DNA of 64,000 bases, from contig NZ_CP046564.1 in the NCBI RefSeq assembly GCF_009818105.1, forward strand, positions 4,402,001 to 4,466,000, in the 5' to 3' direction. This document shows positions 27,963 through 36,451 of the stretch, in pieces. The stretch's first letter is position 1; each line of letters begins with the position of its first letter. This DNA comes from Bacillus sp. N1-1. Its GTDB lineage: Bacteria; Bacillota; Bacilli; Bacillales; Guptibacillaceae. The position numbers and the translations under genes were made by a program. The notes under the pieces are model-generated. The model was not told where the DNA came from. It saw only the letters and a program-made list of their open reading frames with translations, and did not search any database.

Positions 27963-27987
27963 ACCGCCGATCCTGGCGGTTTTTTTA
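27963..27987 (+). terminator. Terminator after the RpiR-family gene
   Basis: ACCGCC/GGCGGT stem with a 6-base loop, then seven T. Confidence 0.88.
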
Positions 27988-28101
27988 TTTGAATGTTCCT
28001 TACTTCCAATAAAATCAAAGCACATCGTAAGACAAATTAAGAATCGTCGTGCTAAACTGTAAGGGTTATAATTACAGTACGTGTACAAAAGGAGGAACAC
28101 A

Positions 28102-29220
28102 ATGACTTCAAATCGAAAAATGCTACAAACTTATACGCTACCTTCCGGGGTAGAATTAAAGAACCGTGTCATGCTTGCTCCAATGACCAATTTCTTATCA
28201 AATGATGACGGCACTGTATCCGCACAGGAACTTGCTTATTATGAAAAGCGCTCTGGCGGTGTAGGTGCAGTTATTACCGCTTGTGCTTATGTGGTTCCGC
28301 ACGGAAAAGGCTTCGCTGGTGAAATTGGAGCTAACCGCGATGAACAGATTCCAGGTCTCAAAAAATTAGCAGACACCATTCACTCTGAAGGTGCAAAAGC
28401 GATTCTACAAATCTTCCATGGCGGAAGAATGTGCCCTCCAGAGCTCGTTCCAGATGAAGAAATCCTTAGCGCAAGTGCTGTCCCAGCTGAGCGAGAAGGT
28501 TCGAAAACACCTCGTGCTATGACAGAAGATGAAATTCAAGAAACCATTCAAGCTTTCGGTGAAGCAACGCGAAGAGCAATTGAAGCGGGGTTTGATGGAG
28601 TAGAAATTCATGGTGCAAATACGTACCTTCTCCAACAGTTCTTTTCTCCTCATTCAAACCGAAGAGAAGATGCATGGGGTGGAAGCCTTGAAAATCGCAT
28701 GAAATTCCCATTAGCTGTCTTAGAATCTGTCCAAGCAGCAGTCAAAAAACACGCTAATAGCGCTTTCGTTCTTGGTTATCGCGTCTCACCTGAAGAACGT
28801 GAAAATCCTGGCATCACAATGGATGATACACTTCAACTTGTTGATGAGCTTGCCTCACGTGATTTAGATTATGTTCACGTTTCGCTATCCGATTTCTATC
28901 AGGGTTCGATGCGTGAGGAAGACCCTACACCACGCATGGAAATGATCAAAGAACGAATCGGTCACATTGTTCCTGTCATCGGTGTCGGCTCTCTTCATAC
29001 TCCAGATGAAGTAGAAAAAGCACTTGATACAGGCGTACCTCTCATTGCCCTTGGTCGCGAAATGATAATGGAACCGAACTGGGTAGAGAAAGTCCAAAAC
29101 GGAGACGAAGAAAACATTCGTGTAACGTTACGGAAAGATGCACAGCAAGAACTTGTTTTACCTGATCCGCTTTGGAACGCGATATTCAGCGTACCTGGCT
29201 GGTTCCCAATCGAAGAATAA
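28102..29220 (+). CDS. NADH:flavin oxidoreductase, old yellow enzyme family
   Basis: FMN-dependent ene-reductase-like protein of 372 residues, close to the length of B. subtilis YqiG. The TIM barrel starts with LPSGVELKNRVMLAPMTNFLSNDDG; the active-site region has ILQIFHGGRMC and the substrate/FMN motif GVEIHGANTYLLQQFFSPHSNRR, with HGAN supplying the histidine-asparagine pair typical of the family. The phosphate-binding end is VIGVGSLHTPDE and IALGREMIMEP. ATG at 28102 follows AAAGGAGG. Single-gene unit. The natural substrate is unknown; nitro compounds and enones are typical. Confidence 0.88.
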   Translation: MTSNRKMLQTYTLPSGVELKNRVMLAPMTNFLSNDDGTVSAQELAYYEKRSGGVGAVITACAYVVPHGKGFAGEIGANRDEQIPGLKKLADTIHSEGAKAILQIFHGGRMCPPELVPDEEILSASAVPAEREGSKTPRAMTEDEIQETIQAFGEATRRAIEAGFDGVEIHGANTYLLQQFFSPHSNRREDAWGGSLENRMKFPLAVLESVQAAVKKHANSAFVLGYRVSPEERENPGITMDDTLQLVDELASRDLDYVHVSLSDFYQGSMREEDPTPRMEMIKERIGHIVPVIGVGSLHTPDEVEKALDTGVPLIALGREMIMEPNWVEKVQNGDEENIRVTLRKDAQQELVLPDPLWNAIFSVPGWFPIEE

Positions 29221-29263
29221 AATGAAGAAAGCCCCCACATTTTTTGCGGGGGCTTTCTTCATT
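29221..29263. terminator. Bidirectional terminator
   Basis: Sixteen-base perfect arms with a CCCCC/GGGGG core, between two convergent units. Confidence 0.92.
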
Positions 29264-29576
29264 TCAATACAGGGCGTAGATCTTCTAGCTTTTCAAACAA
29301 ATGCCAAACAAAATCATCGACGCCAAGCTCACGATGTGGATGCAAATCTTCAAGATCAGGATCATTCACGTAGTTGTAAATGCCTTCTTTCGATTCCCAT
29401 TCAACAAGCATCATCACCTGCCTCGGCGCAATGTTCCCTTCTGGAGAGGAATCAAGCTTCCCAATGGCCACAACTTTTCCACCATATTGACGCAGCGGTT
29501 CTTCTGCCCTTCTAGCATATTCAGCATATTCTTCCCCGTCTTTTACATTAAATAGATTCAGTGCGTACAGCGCCAT
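29259..29576 (-). CDS. DUF1330 family protein
   Basis: Small cytoplasmic protein of 105 residues with a ferredoxin-like (dimeric alpha-beta barrel) pattern: ALYALNLFNVKDGEEYAEYARRAEEPLRQYGGKVVAIG, then QVMMLVEWESKEGIYNYVNDP. This matches DUF1330 and relatives, whose function is not known. ATG at 29576 follows GGGAGGGAG. The start lies 28 bases inside the end of the molybdopterin oxidoreductase gene in another frame, so translation is probably coupled. That coupling suggests a role linked to the oxidoreductase. Confidence 0.78.
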   Translation of the reverse strand: MALYALNLFNVKDGEEYAEYARRAEEPLRQYGGKVVAIGKLDSSPEGNIAPRQVMMLVEWESKEGIYNYVNDPDLEDLHPHRELGVDDFVWHLFEKLEDLRPVLK

Positions 29577-31815
29577 GCTTCTCCCTCCCACTCTTTGTTT
29601 TACTAACTGTTATTGGAATCCCATTTAACACGGCGGTGCCTGAGACAGCATCACGTCGTTTTTCATCGCTTAATAGATTGGTATTCACGCCTTTGTTATC
29701 CTTTGCTACCGCCATTTTCACACCGGTAAGACCATGCCCATAGCCGTGGGGAATGCTTCCTACTCCAGGCATAATGTCGTTTGTTAGCTCCACAATAACT
29801 TCAAGACGCCCTACTTCTGATTGCACAACAGCAAGATCGCCATCTTGAATTTCAAGCCTCTCTCCGTCTGATGGGTGAAGCCATAATGTACACCGATCTT
29901 TTCCTTTCATAAGCACAGGTAGGTTATGCATCCAAGAATTATTTGACCGCAAATTTCTTCGACCAATTAAGAGCATATCGGATCTGCTCGCCTCCTCCTT
30001 CAGTCTTGTTACGTCATCTACAATCAATTTAGGAGCGAGCTCGATCTTCCCTGTATGCGTGAGCAGTACTTCTGGAATCCGTGGTTTTAACGCTCCCAAA
30101 TCAATGCCATGCGGGTTCTCTTCAAGCTTCTTTAGACTTAAACCATCCTGCTGTTTAAAATGGTCTCCGTAAGGCCCTGAACGGAGCATATAATCAAGCA
30201 TTCGCTCTGGACCTGTTCGTCCTTCTAACGCTTCCGATATGTCCTTTGGGTTGCGACCATAAATTGGTGAGCGATCATTTTTAATGTCTTTTTTGATAAG
30301 ATAGTGTATCGATGCATCATCTAATTTGCTTACGGCATCTTGATCTGGTTCTTCCTCTCCAACTAATGCTGCAAGCTTTAAAAGAATTTGCCATTCATCA
30401 AGCTGACCTTCATTCTTTTCAAAAACAGGTGGCGAGTAGTGAGAAATATTACGAACCGAAAGCTGGTAAAAGGAAAGGTCATAGTGTGAGCGTTCAAGGG
30501 GTGTTGGTGCCGGAAAGATTACGTTTGCGTTTCTGGTCGTTTCATTTAGATAACAGTCTACACTTACCATAAAATCAAGATCTTCCATTGCTTTTTGTAA
30601 TCGCTTACTATTTGGTGTTGATAAAACGGGATTACCCGCGACCGTGACAAAAGCGCGAATTTGCCCTTCACCAGGGGTATCCATTTCTTCTGCAAGGCAC
30701 GCAACAGGAAGTTCACCTAGCACTTCAGGCATATGACTAACCCTGCTTCTAAAACGATCAAAACGATAGCCTTTCTTAGACGTTTTTCCACCAGCAGCAG
30801 GCGTTGTGAACATGACGCCACCTTCACGATCCAAATTACCTGTCACATAATTTATCACGTCAATTAACCAGCTATTTACTGTTCCGAACGCCTGTGTACA
30901 TGTCCCCATTCGTCCATACACAGCAGCACACGTGGCAGAAGAAACGTCTCTTGCGATCGTACGAATCGTTTCTGCATCAAGCCCGCATACGGCTGCCATT
31001 TTTTCTGGAGGGAACTCTTTTGCCAGTTTCTTTACTTCCGAAAGGCCGTTTACATGCTGAGCAAGATGCGTTTCCTTCGTTAATCCTTCATCAAATAAGG
31101 TGTGAAGAATACTAAATAAGAAATACCCATCTGTGCCAGGTTTAATAAAATGATGGTCATTCGCCAGTTTAGCGGTAGCTGTACGAACTGGATCGACAAC
31201 AACCAGACGCCCACCCCTGTCCTGTAAAGCTTTAAGTCTCCCACGCATGTTAGGTCCCGTCATTAAGCTTCCATTTGAAACGATTGGATTCGCACCAATA
31301 ACTAGAAAATACTGAGTCCGATCAATGTCTGGGATCGGTATGCTAAAGTCGCTACCGTACATAAACTCTGCTGCTAACTGTTTGGGAATTTGGTCAACTG
31401 TGCTGGCAGAGTATTGATTACGGCTTCCAAGTGCACGAAGAAACAGAGGCAAATAGAGCATGCCTGATAGGTTGTGCACATTTGGATTTCCAAGATAGAC
31501 GCCTACAGCATCCCGTCCGTGCTTTTCAATCACACCCCGAAGGCCTTTCCTTACTTCCTTAAAAGCTTCTTCATAGCTCACTGTAAACCATTCCGCCCCT
31601 TTTCGAATCATCGGCTCTCTTATCCGGTCTGGATCGTGATGCAATTCCTTTAAACTAAACCCTTTTGGACATAAATACCCTTTGCTAAAAGGATCTTGCT
31701 TATCTCCTTCAATATGCGTAACTTCTCCATTAACGGTGTGGATTTCTAACCCACACGTCGCTTCGCAAAGTGGACAGGTACGGTAGTGAACGTTCTCCTT
31801 AGCCGAATCCATCAT
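29548..31815 (-). CDS. Molybdopterin-dependent oxidoreductase (DMSO reductase superfamily)
   Basis: Cytoplasmic molybdo-bis-MGD enzyme of 755 residues. The N-terminal 4Fe-4S motif is CPLCEATCGLEIH then LCPKG (Cys pattern CxxCxxxC-x26-C). Typical segments include FLVIGANPIVSN, VVVDPVRTATAKLA, and the molydopterin dinucleotide-binding C-terminal domain from about residue 620 (LLIGRRNLRSNNSWMHNLP, HPSDGERLEIQDGDLAVVQSE). There is no Tat signal. The metal-ligand residue cannot be assigned with confidence. The segment after the expected position reads STVDQIPKQ. ATG at 31815 follows GAAGGAGG. It heads a two-gene unit with the DUF1330 gene; no membrane or ferredoxin partner subunit is adjacent. Substrate unknown. 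Confidence 0.87.
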   Translation of the reverse strand: MMDSAKENVHYRTCPLCEATCGLEIHTVNGEVTHIEGDKQDPFSKGYLCPKGFSLKELHHDPDRIREPMIRKGAEWFTVSYEEAFKEVRKGLRGVIEKHGRDAVGVYLGNPNVHNLSGMLYLPLFLRALGSRNQYSASTVDQIPKQLAAEFMYGSDFSIPIPDIDRTQYFLVIGANPIVSNGSLMTGPNMRGRLKALQDRGGRLVVVDPVRTATAKLANDHHFIKPGTDGYFLFSILHTLFDEGLTKETHLAQHVNGLSEVKKLAKEFPPEKMAAVCGLDAETIRTIARDVSSATCAAVYGRMGTCTQAFGTVNSWLIDVINYVTGNLDREGGVMFTTPAAGGKTSKKGYRFDRFRSRVSHMPEVLGELPVACLAEEMDTPGEGQIRAFVTVAGNPVLSTPNSKRLQKAMEDLDFMVSVDCYLNETTRNANVIFPAPTPLERSHYDLSFYQLSVRNISHYSPPVFEKNEGQLDEWQILLKLAALVGEEEPDQDAVSKLDDASIHYLIKKDIKNDRSPIYGRNPKDISEALEGRTGPERMLDYMLRSGPYGDHFKQQDGLSLKKLEENPHGIDLGALKPRIPEVLLTHTGKIELAPKLIVDDVTRLKEEASRSDMLLIGRRNLRSNNSWMHNLPVLMKGKDRCTLWLHPSDGERLEIQDGDLAVVQSEVGRLEVIVELTNDIMPGVGSIPHGYGHGLTGVKMAVAKDNKGVNTNLLSDEKRRDAVSGTAVLNGIPITVSKTKSGREKHGAVRTESI

Positions 31816-31841
31816 TGAAACCTCCTTCATTTGATTTAAAT

Positions 31842-31859
31842 ATACCAACTGGTCAGTAT
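31842..31859 (-). promoter_or_regulatory. TetR-type operator before the molybdopterin enzyme
   Basis: ATACCAACTGGTCAGTAT is an imperfect palindrome of the form ATAC-NN-AC-NN-GT-NN-GTAT centred 35 bases upstream of the start codon. Its shape is that of TetR-family operators. No TetR gene is in the window. Confidence 0.5.
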
Positions 31860-31917
31860 TTTAAGTTTACTGAAAATTCCATCATTATTCAAGGGAAAGA
31901 AAAAGCCTGATCAGACG

Positions 31918-32613
31918 CTATAGAATCCATTTTTTTCGTAGTGCATTTGCAACAGCTTCTGCGCGATGGTTTGCATTTACCTTTCGAATTGCTGAACTCA
32001 TATAATCTCGAGCTGTAAAATCACTTATATTAAGATGCTGAGCCATTTCTTTCGTACTATAACCATCAGCAGCATACTGAAGCACTTCGGTTTCACGTTT
32101 ACTTAAAGGACTAGGGGTTGGTGGAGTTGTTGGGAGCAAGTAAGCGAGTGCGTGTTGAAAATACATCATCACTTCTTCAATAAGACCTTGATGAATCGTC
32201 ACTCCTTCTTCTCTCTCGTCAAGAAGGACGCAACCAATTGCAATACGTTCAATGCTCAGAGGAATAATTAAGACAGATGTTAAATCGTACGCTTCGATGT
32301 ATTCTTCGGGGAAAAGCTGGTGATGCTGGTCCATCATTAAAAAAGCCGGTTTGTCCATAAGAAGGGCACGTTGAATGGGTGGTATCCGCCTTACGTCTTC
32401 ACGAATAGCATTCATAGAGAAGACGCCATGGCGATCCACGCGAAGGATTCCTTCTCCTATACTAGTAAAGTAGGAAAAAGTGAACATGCTCGCACGCATG
32501 AATGGAAAATGAGCAAGGCACTGCTGAATCATGACTTCACAACGGTGGATTGGATCTTTGATCGAAAGCATTCGATGAAAAGAGCGCATCCACGCTTCCT
32601 CATGCATCGACAT
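31918..32613 (-). CDS. GAF-LuxR family transcriptional regulator
   Basis: Regulator of 231 residues. Residues 10-160 have a GAF-like sensor pattern (FSYFTSIGEGILRVDRHGVFSM, DLTSVLIIPLSIERIAIGCVLLDE), and residues 165-228 are a LuxR/NarL helix-turn-helix: LSKRETEVLQYAADGYSTKEMAQHLNISDFTARDYMSSAIRKVN. No receiver domain is present, so it probably senses a small molecule directly. ATG at 32613 follows a run of six G. It is divergent from the R2lox-ALDH-ADH operon (131 bases apart) and precedes the molybdopterin oxidoreductase in the opposite unit, so it is the best local candidate to control both. Confidence 0.83.
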   Translation of the reverse strand: MSMHEEAWMRSFHRMLSIKDPIHRCEVMIQQCLAHFPFMRASMFTFSYFTSIGEGILRVDRHGVFSMNAIREDVRRIPPIQRALLMDKPAFLMMDQHHQLFPEEYIEAYDLTSVLIIPLSIERIAIGCVLLDEREEGVTIHQGLIEEVMMYFQHALAYLLPTTPPTPSPLSKRETEVLQYAADGYSTKEMAQHLNISDFTARDYMSSAIRKVNANHRAEAVANALRKKWIL

Positions 32614-32645
32614 AATTCCCCCCTATCTTTTCAGGAATATAACCT

Positions 32646-32685
32646 TTGGACATTATTCGTTACACTAGGTATGTAAGCGCTTTCT
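32646..32685 (+). promoter_or_regulatory. R2lox operon promoter with overlapping cre
   Basis: TTGGAC (32646-32651) and TATGTA (32670-32675), 18 bases apart, make a plausible promoter. TGTAAGCGCTTTCT (32672-32685) matches the cre consensus except for the last base and overlaps the -10 and start site, a repressing position for CcpA. Confidence 0.65.
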
Positions 32686-32744
32686 ATTATCGCTCTTTTA
32701 TTATAGAAGGTGCTCATTGAAATCGCAAGGAAAGGCGGTCTATT

Positions 32745-33635
32745 ATGCGAAAGGAAATGATCACAACGAGTGTGCGTGGACTTAACGAAGATTCACTACC
32801 ATTTCGCCTCTATCAAAAAGCTAAGAAATTTGGCGGATGGGACCCAAGGGAGATCGATTTTACTCAAGATGTGAAAGACTGGCAGTTTCTTACCGGTGAT
32901 CAGCAGGAAGAAATTCTAAGACTCGTATCTCAATTTCAAGCTGGTGAAGAAGCCGTAACGCTTGATCTTCTTCCTTTAATCATGGTGATCGCAAAAGAAG
33001 GAAGATTGGAAGAAGAAATGTATTTAACAACCTTTCTGTACGAAGAGGCCAAACATACGGAATTTTTTCGAGTTTTTCTAAATGAAATTGGTCAAACTGG
33101 AGACCTTTCACGTTTTCACTCTGACACCTATCGCACCATTTTTTACTCGCTCTTGCCGGATGCGATGGAGAAGCTACAGTACGATCATTCACCTGAAGCA
33201 TTAGCCGAAGCATCTACCGTCTACAACATGTTTGTGGAAGGTGTTCTTGCTGAAACCGGCTATTTCTCTTTCTATGAATCTCTTGCAAAAGCAAATGTGA
33301 TGCCAGGGTTAATGAAAGGCATCGGTTTACTTAAAAGAGATGAATCGCGTCATATCGGATACGGAACATTTTTGCTACAGCGACTGATCGCCGAGCATCC
33401 CCACCTCTTTGATCTTGTTCAGAACAAAATGAATCAACTCGCTCCTCTTGCAGCAGAGCTAACACAAGAAGGGATCAGAGGAAGAACACATAGTGCATTC
33501 GGAAATACGCTTGATGCGACTATGGCTTTTTCGATGAAACAACTCTCCGTTCGTATGGATATTCTTGCACGCGCAAAAGGAAAAAGTATGAAAGAGATTT
33601 ATCGCACGACTGAATCAGATGTTGGCGTTCTTTAA
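32745..33635 (+). CDS. R2-like ligand-binding oxidase (R2lox)
   Basis: Ferritin-like metalloprotein of 296 residues, related to ribonucleotide reductase R2 but in the R2lox group (Mn/Fe cofactor, long-chain ligand in the core). Ligands are in place: Glu68 in QFQAGEEAVT, Glu100 and His103 in YEEAKHTEFF, Glu164 in NMFVEGVLAETGY, Glu199 and His202 in KRDESRHIGYG. The residues that form the R2lox Val-Tyr ether cross-link are present as Val71 and Tyr159. The Ala70-Val71 context and lack of the R2 radical tyrosine pattern support R2lox over R2. No natural reaction is established. First gene of an operon with an aldehyde dehydrogenase and alcohol dehydrogenase. ATG at 32745 has AAAGGCGG upstream. 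Confidence 0.9.
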   Translation: MRKEMITTSVRGLNEDSLPFRLYQKAKKFGGWDPREIDFTQDVKDWQFLTGDQQEEILRLVSQFQAGEEAVTLDLLPLIMVIAKEGRLEEEMYLTTFLYEEAKHTEFFRVFLNEIGQTGDLSRFHSDTYRTIFYSLLPDAMEKLQYDHSPEALAEASTVYNMFVEGVLAETGYFSFYESLAKANVMPGLMKGIGLLKRDESRHIGYGTFLLQRLIAEHPHLFDLVQNKMNQLAPLAAELTQEGIRGRTHSAFGNTLDATMAFSMKQLSVRMDILARAKGKSMKEIYRTTESDVGVL

Positions 33636-33654
33636 TGTAAAGGAGGAAAAAAAG

Positions 33655-35184
33655 ATGTCAGTTAACGTAGAAATCAAATCATTTCCCCTCTTCATCAATG
33701 GCGAATGGACTCCCTCGAGAGGAGGGACGCTGTTTGACGTAACGAATCCTGCAACAGGCGATGTGATTGCGAAAGTAACAGGCGGTACAGCTGAAGATGT
33801 TGATCGAGCTGTTGAAGCCGCTACTCACGCTTTTGAAAAGGAAGAATGGCGGGAGTTGCCCCCGAAAGAGCGGTCCAAATTATTGTATACGATCGCTCAG
33901 AAAATCATGGAAAACGGAGAAGAGCTTGTCGCGTTAGAAGCACTTTCATCAGGCGGCACAGTAAGAAGGCTTGCATCAAATGACATTATTCAAATGGTCG
34001 ACCTTTTCCAAACGCTCGGCAAATTCGTGCTCGATTATACGTATTCAGAAACCCTTCCCTCTCCACCGTTTCCTGGCCCTGCCCATAACTTTATTTGGCG
34101 CGAACCAATTGGTGTATGTGCGGCCATTACGCCATGGAACATGCCGATGCTGATTGCAACGTGGAAGATCGCTCCAGCACTTGCGATGGGAAACACCATT
34201 GTCATTAAGCCTGCAAGCTACACGCCGCTTACTACGCTTCGCCTTGCTGAGATCATCTCAGAAGTCGTCCCTAAAGGCGTTATTAATGTTGTAACTGGAA
34301 GCGGAAAAAACGTTGGTGAACCTCTCGCAACTCATCCTAAAGTCGACAAAATCGCATTCACTGGGTCCACAGAAGTAGGGCGCCACATTATGAGCCTCGC
34401 TTCTAGCACGGTTAAAAACACGACACTCGAACTTGGTGGGAAATCACCTTCCATTATTCTTGAAGATGCTGACCTTTCACTCGCTCTTCCCGGTAGCCTG
34501 TTCGGCGTTTTTCTTCACTCAGGTCAGCTATGTGAAAGCGGAACAAGATTGTTTGTCCCAGATAAATTATATGATCAAGTCATTGATGGTCTTAAAGAAC
34601 TTTCAGAAAAGCTTGTGCTTGGTAATCCAATTGATCCAGCGACGGATATGGGACCCGTTGTTTCTGCCACACAAAAAGAAGCCATTTTATCGTATATTGA
34701 GAAAGGAAAGCAGGAAGGCGCTCGTCTCATCTGCGGTGGTCATGAGGTAAACGTGAAAGGCTGTGAGAAAGGACATTTTATCGCTCCGACGATTTTTGCT
34801 GATGTGACAAACGACATGACGATTGCTCGAGAAGAAATTTTCGGACCCGTACTATCCATCATTCGCTATAGTGACATAGACGATGCGATTCAGATGGCAA
34901 ATGATTCAATTTATGGCCTAGCAGCGGGGGTTTGGACAACTGATGTGAACAAAGCCTATAAAGTTGTTCGCAAACTGCGTGCAGGCGTTGTTTGGATTAA
35001 TGACTGGCATATGCTAAGGAATGATGCGCCATTTGGAGGATACAAGCAAAGCGGGATTGGTAGAGAAATGGGCAAGCATTGCCTTGATGCGTATACGCAG
35101 GTAAAACATGTGCATACCTCTATGGTTCCAGAAGTTGAGCGGAGATCGTGGTACAGTCTTCTCTTTTCAAATCAATCTAAATAA
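33655..35184 (+). CDS. NAD(P)-dependent aldehyde dehydrogenase
   Basis: Oxidises an aldehyde to the acid. It has 509 residues. The general base Glu259 is in LELGGKSPSIIL and the catalytic Cys293 in HSGQLCESGTRL; the coenzyme loop FTGSTEVGRHIM is at 235-246, and the C-terminal PFGGYKQSGIGREMG is intact. ATG at 33655 follows AAAGGAGG. It lies 19 bases behind the R2lox gene and 15 before the alcohol dehydrogenase, on one transcript. Substrate unknown; the gene order implies it acts after the alcohol dehydrogenase. Confidence 0.92.
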   Translation: MSVNVEIKSFPLFINGEWTPSRGGTLFDVTNPATGDVIAKVTGGTAEDVDRAVEAATHAFEKEEWRELPPKERSKLLYTIAQKIMENGEELVALEALSSGGTVRRLASNDIIQMVDLFQTLGKFVLDYTYSETLPSPPFPGPAHNFIWREPIGVCAAITPWNMPMLIATWKIAPALAMGNTIVIKPASYTPLTTLRLAEIISEVVPKGVINVVTGSGKNVGEPLATHPKVDKIAFTGSTEVGRHIMSLASSTVKNTTLELGGKSPSIILEDADLSLALPGSLFGVFLHSGQLCESGTRLFVPDKLYDQVIDGLKELSEKLVLGNPIDPATDMGPVVSATQKEAILSYIEKGKQEGARLICGGHEVNVKGCEKGHFIAPTIFADVTNDMTIAREEIFGPVLSIIRYSDIDDAIQMANDSIYGLAAGVWTTDVNKAYKVVRKLRAGVVWINDWHMLRNDAPFGGYKQSGIGREMGKHCLDAYTQVKHVHTSMVPEVERRSWYSLLFSNQSK

Positions 35185-35199
35185 AGGAGGGCGAAACGT

Positions 35200-36414
35200 A
35201 TGTCTTTAACCTATTCACAATATATGCTTCGAACCGCCATTCATAGTGGTGCTGGCACTCGCGCACTCGTTCCAGACCTTTTCAGAGGACTTGAAGCGAA
35301 GCGAGTGGTTCTCTTCAGTGACCGTGGTCTTGAGCAGGCAGGAATTGTTGAAAAGATCAAAGAAATTTTTGAGCTAACACCACATGGGACAGGTCCAGAA
35401 CTTGCAGGAGTTTATCTTGATATTCATCAGGATGCAGGTAGCAACGACGTGAATGCTGCGCTTAAATTTGCGAGAGAAGTAAGTGCAGATGGGCTTCTCG
35501 CCGTTGGTGGCGGAAGCGTAATGGACACCGTAAAAGGAGTTAAGTTTGCACTGCATCACGGCTTAACAGATATTAAAGAGGCGATTCCAGGCGGCCTGCT
35601 TTATTTATCATGGCCAGAAGCGACCTACATGCCCATTCCCCATATTTCCATTCCGACCACAGCTGGGACAGGATCCGAAGTATCGCCCATTGCCGTGATC
35701 TATAACGAAGAAATAAAGATGAAGACAAATATCATTCATCCGTTCATTAATGCGGACATGGCCATTTTAGATCCCGAACTAACAACCGGTTTACCGGCTA
35801 AAATCACTGCATTTACTGGATTCGATGCGTTAACTCATGCAATTGAAGCGCTGGCCTCACCAACAGCTACTGCTCTAACAGATGCGTATGCACTGCAGTC
35901 GATACGCCTCATTGAATCCCATCTTCCCACCGCAGTGAAACATGGAGAAAATCTTCACGCGCGCATGGAAATGTTGCAGGCGAGCATGATGGGAATTACG
36001 GCATTTAGCTTTGCCCTTAACGCTATTCCAGTGCACAATTTCGCACATGCATACGGTGCCCTATTTCGTATTCCGCATGGACTTGCCAATGCTGTTTTCT
36101 TACCCGTTGTGATGGAAGTACTTCCAGATCTTTACCTTCCAAAAATGAAAGAGCTTGCTGAAGCTCTGCATTTAGAGACATCTGGGAAAGAGAAACAGAC
36201 GCTATTAACAGCAGTAATTGAAAAAATCCGAAACATGCAGCAGGACATTGGACTCCCTGCTAATTTTAAGGACTATTCAATCCCCCCTGAAGCATTAGAG
36301 GCAACTGTTGCCGCCGTTAAAATGGATCCAGCCGCTCTCAACTATCCGCTTCCTCCAGAATTGATTAAAGCAGTTGGAGAACGAGTCATTCATGCTAAAA
36401 AAGTATCAGTATAA
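35200..36414 (+). CDS. Iron-containing alcohol dehydrogenase (R2lox operon)
   Basis: Group III alcohol dehydrogenase of 404 residues. NAD(P)-binding GGGSVMDTVKGVKFA and IPTTAGTGSEVSPIAVI are present. Metal ligands are Asp209 and His213 in GFDALTHAIE, His279 in PVHNFAHAYG and His293 in RIPHGLANAVF, with the 14-residue gap between the last two as in the family. It differs clearly from the YugJ-like enzyme at 21013-22176. ATG at 35200 follows AAAGGAGGG. Last gene of the operon, closed by a strong terminator. Confidence 0.9.
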   Translation: MSLTYSQYMLRTAIHSGAGTRALVPDLFRGLEAKRVVLFSDRGLEQAGIVEKIKEIFELTPHGTGPELAGVYLDIHQDAGSNDVNAALKFAREVSADGLLAVGGGSVMDTVKGVKFALHHGLTDIKEAIPGGLLYLSWPEATYMPIPHISIPTTAGTGSEVSPIAVIYNEEIKMKTNIIHPFINADMAILDPELTTGLPAKITAFTGFDALTHAIEALASPTATALTDAYALQSIRLIESHLPTAVKHGENLHARMEMLQASMMGITAFSFALNAIPVHNFAHAYGALFRIPHGLANAVFLPVVMEVLPDLYLPKMKELAEALHLETSGKEKQTLLTAVIEKIRNMQQDIGLPANFKDYSIPPEALEATVAAVKMDPAALNYPLPPELIKAVGERVIHAKKVSV

Positions 36415-36416
36415 GC

Positions 36417-36451
36417 AAAAGCACCGTGAAGGTTTCCCTCACGGTGCTTTT
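36417..36451. terminator. Bidirectional terminator
   Basis: AAAAGCACCGTGA arm with exact complement, closing both the R2lox operon and the convergent SDR gene. Confidence 0.92.
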
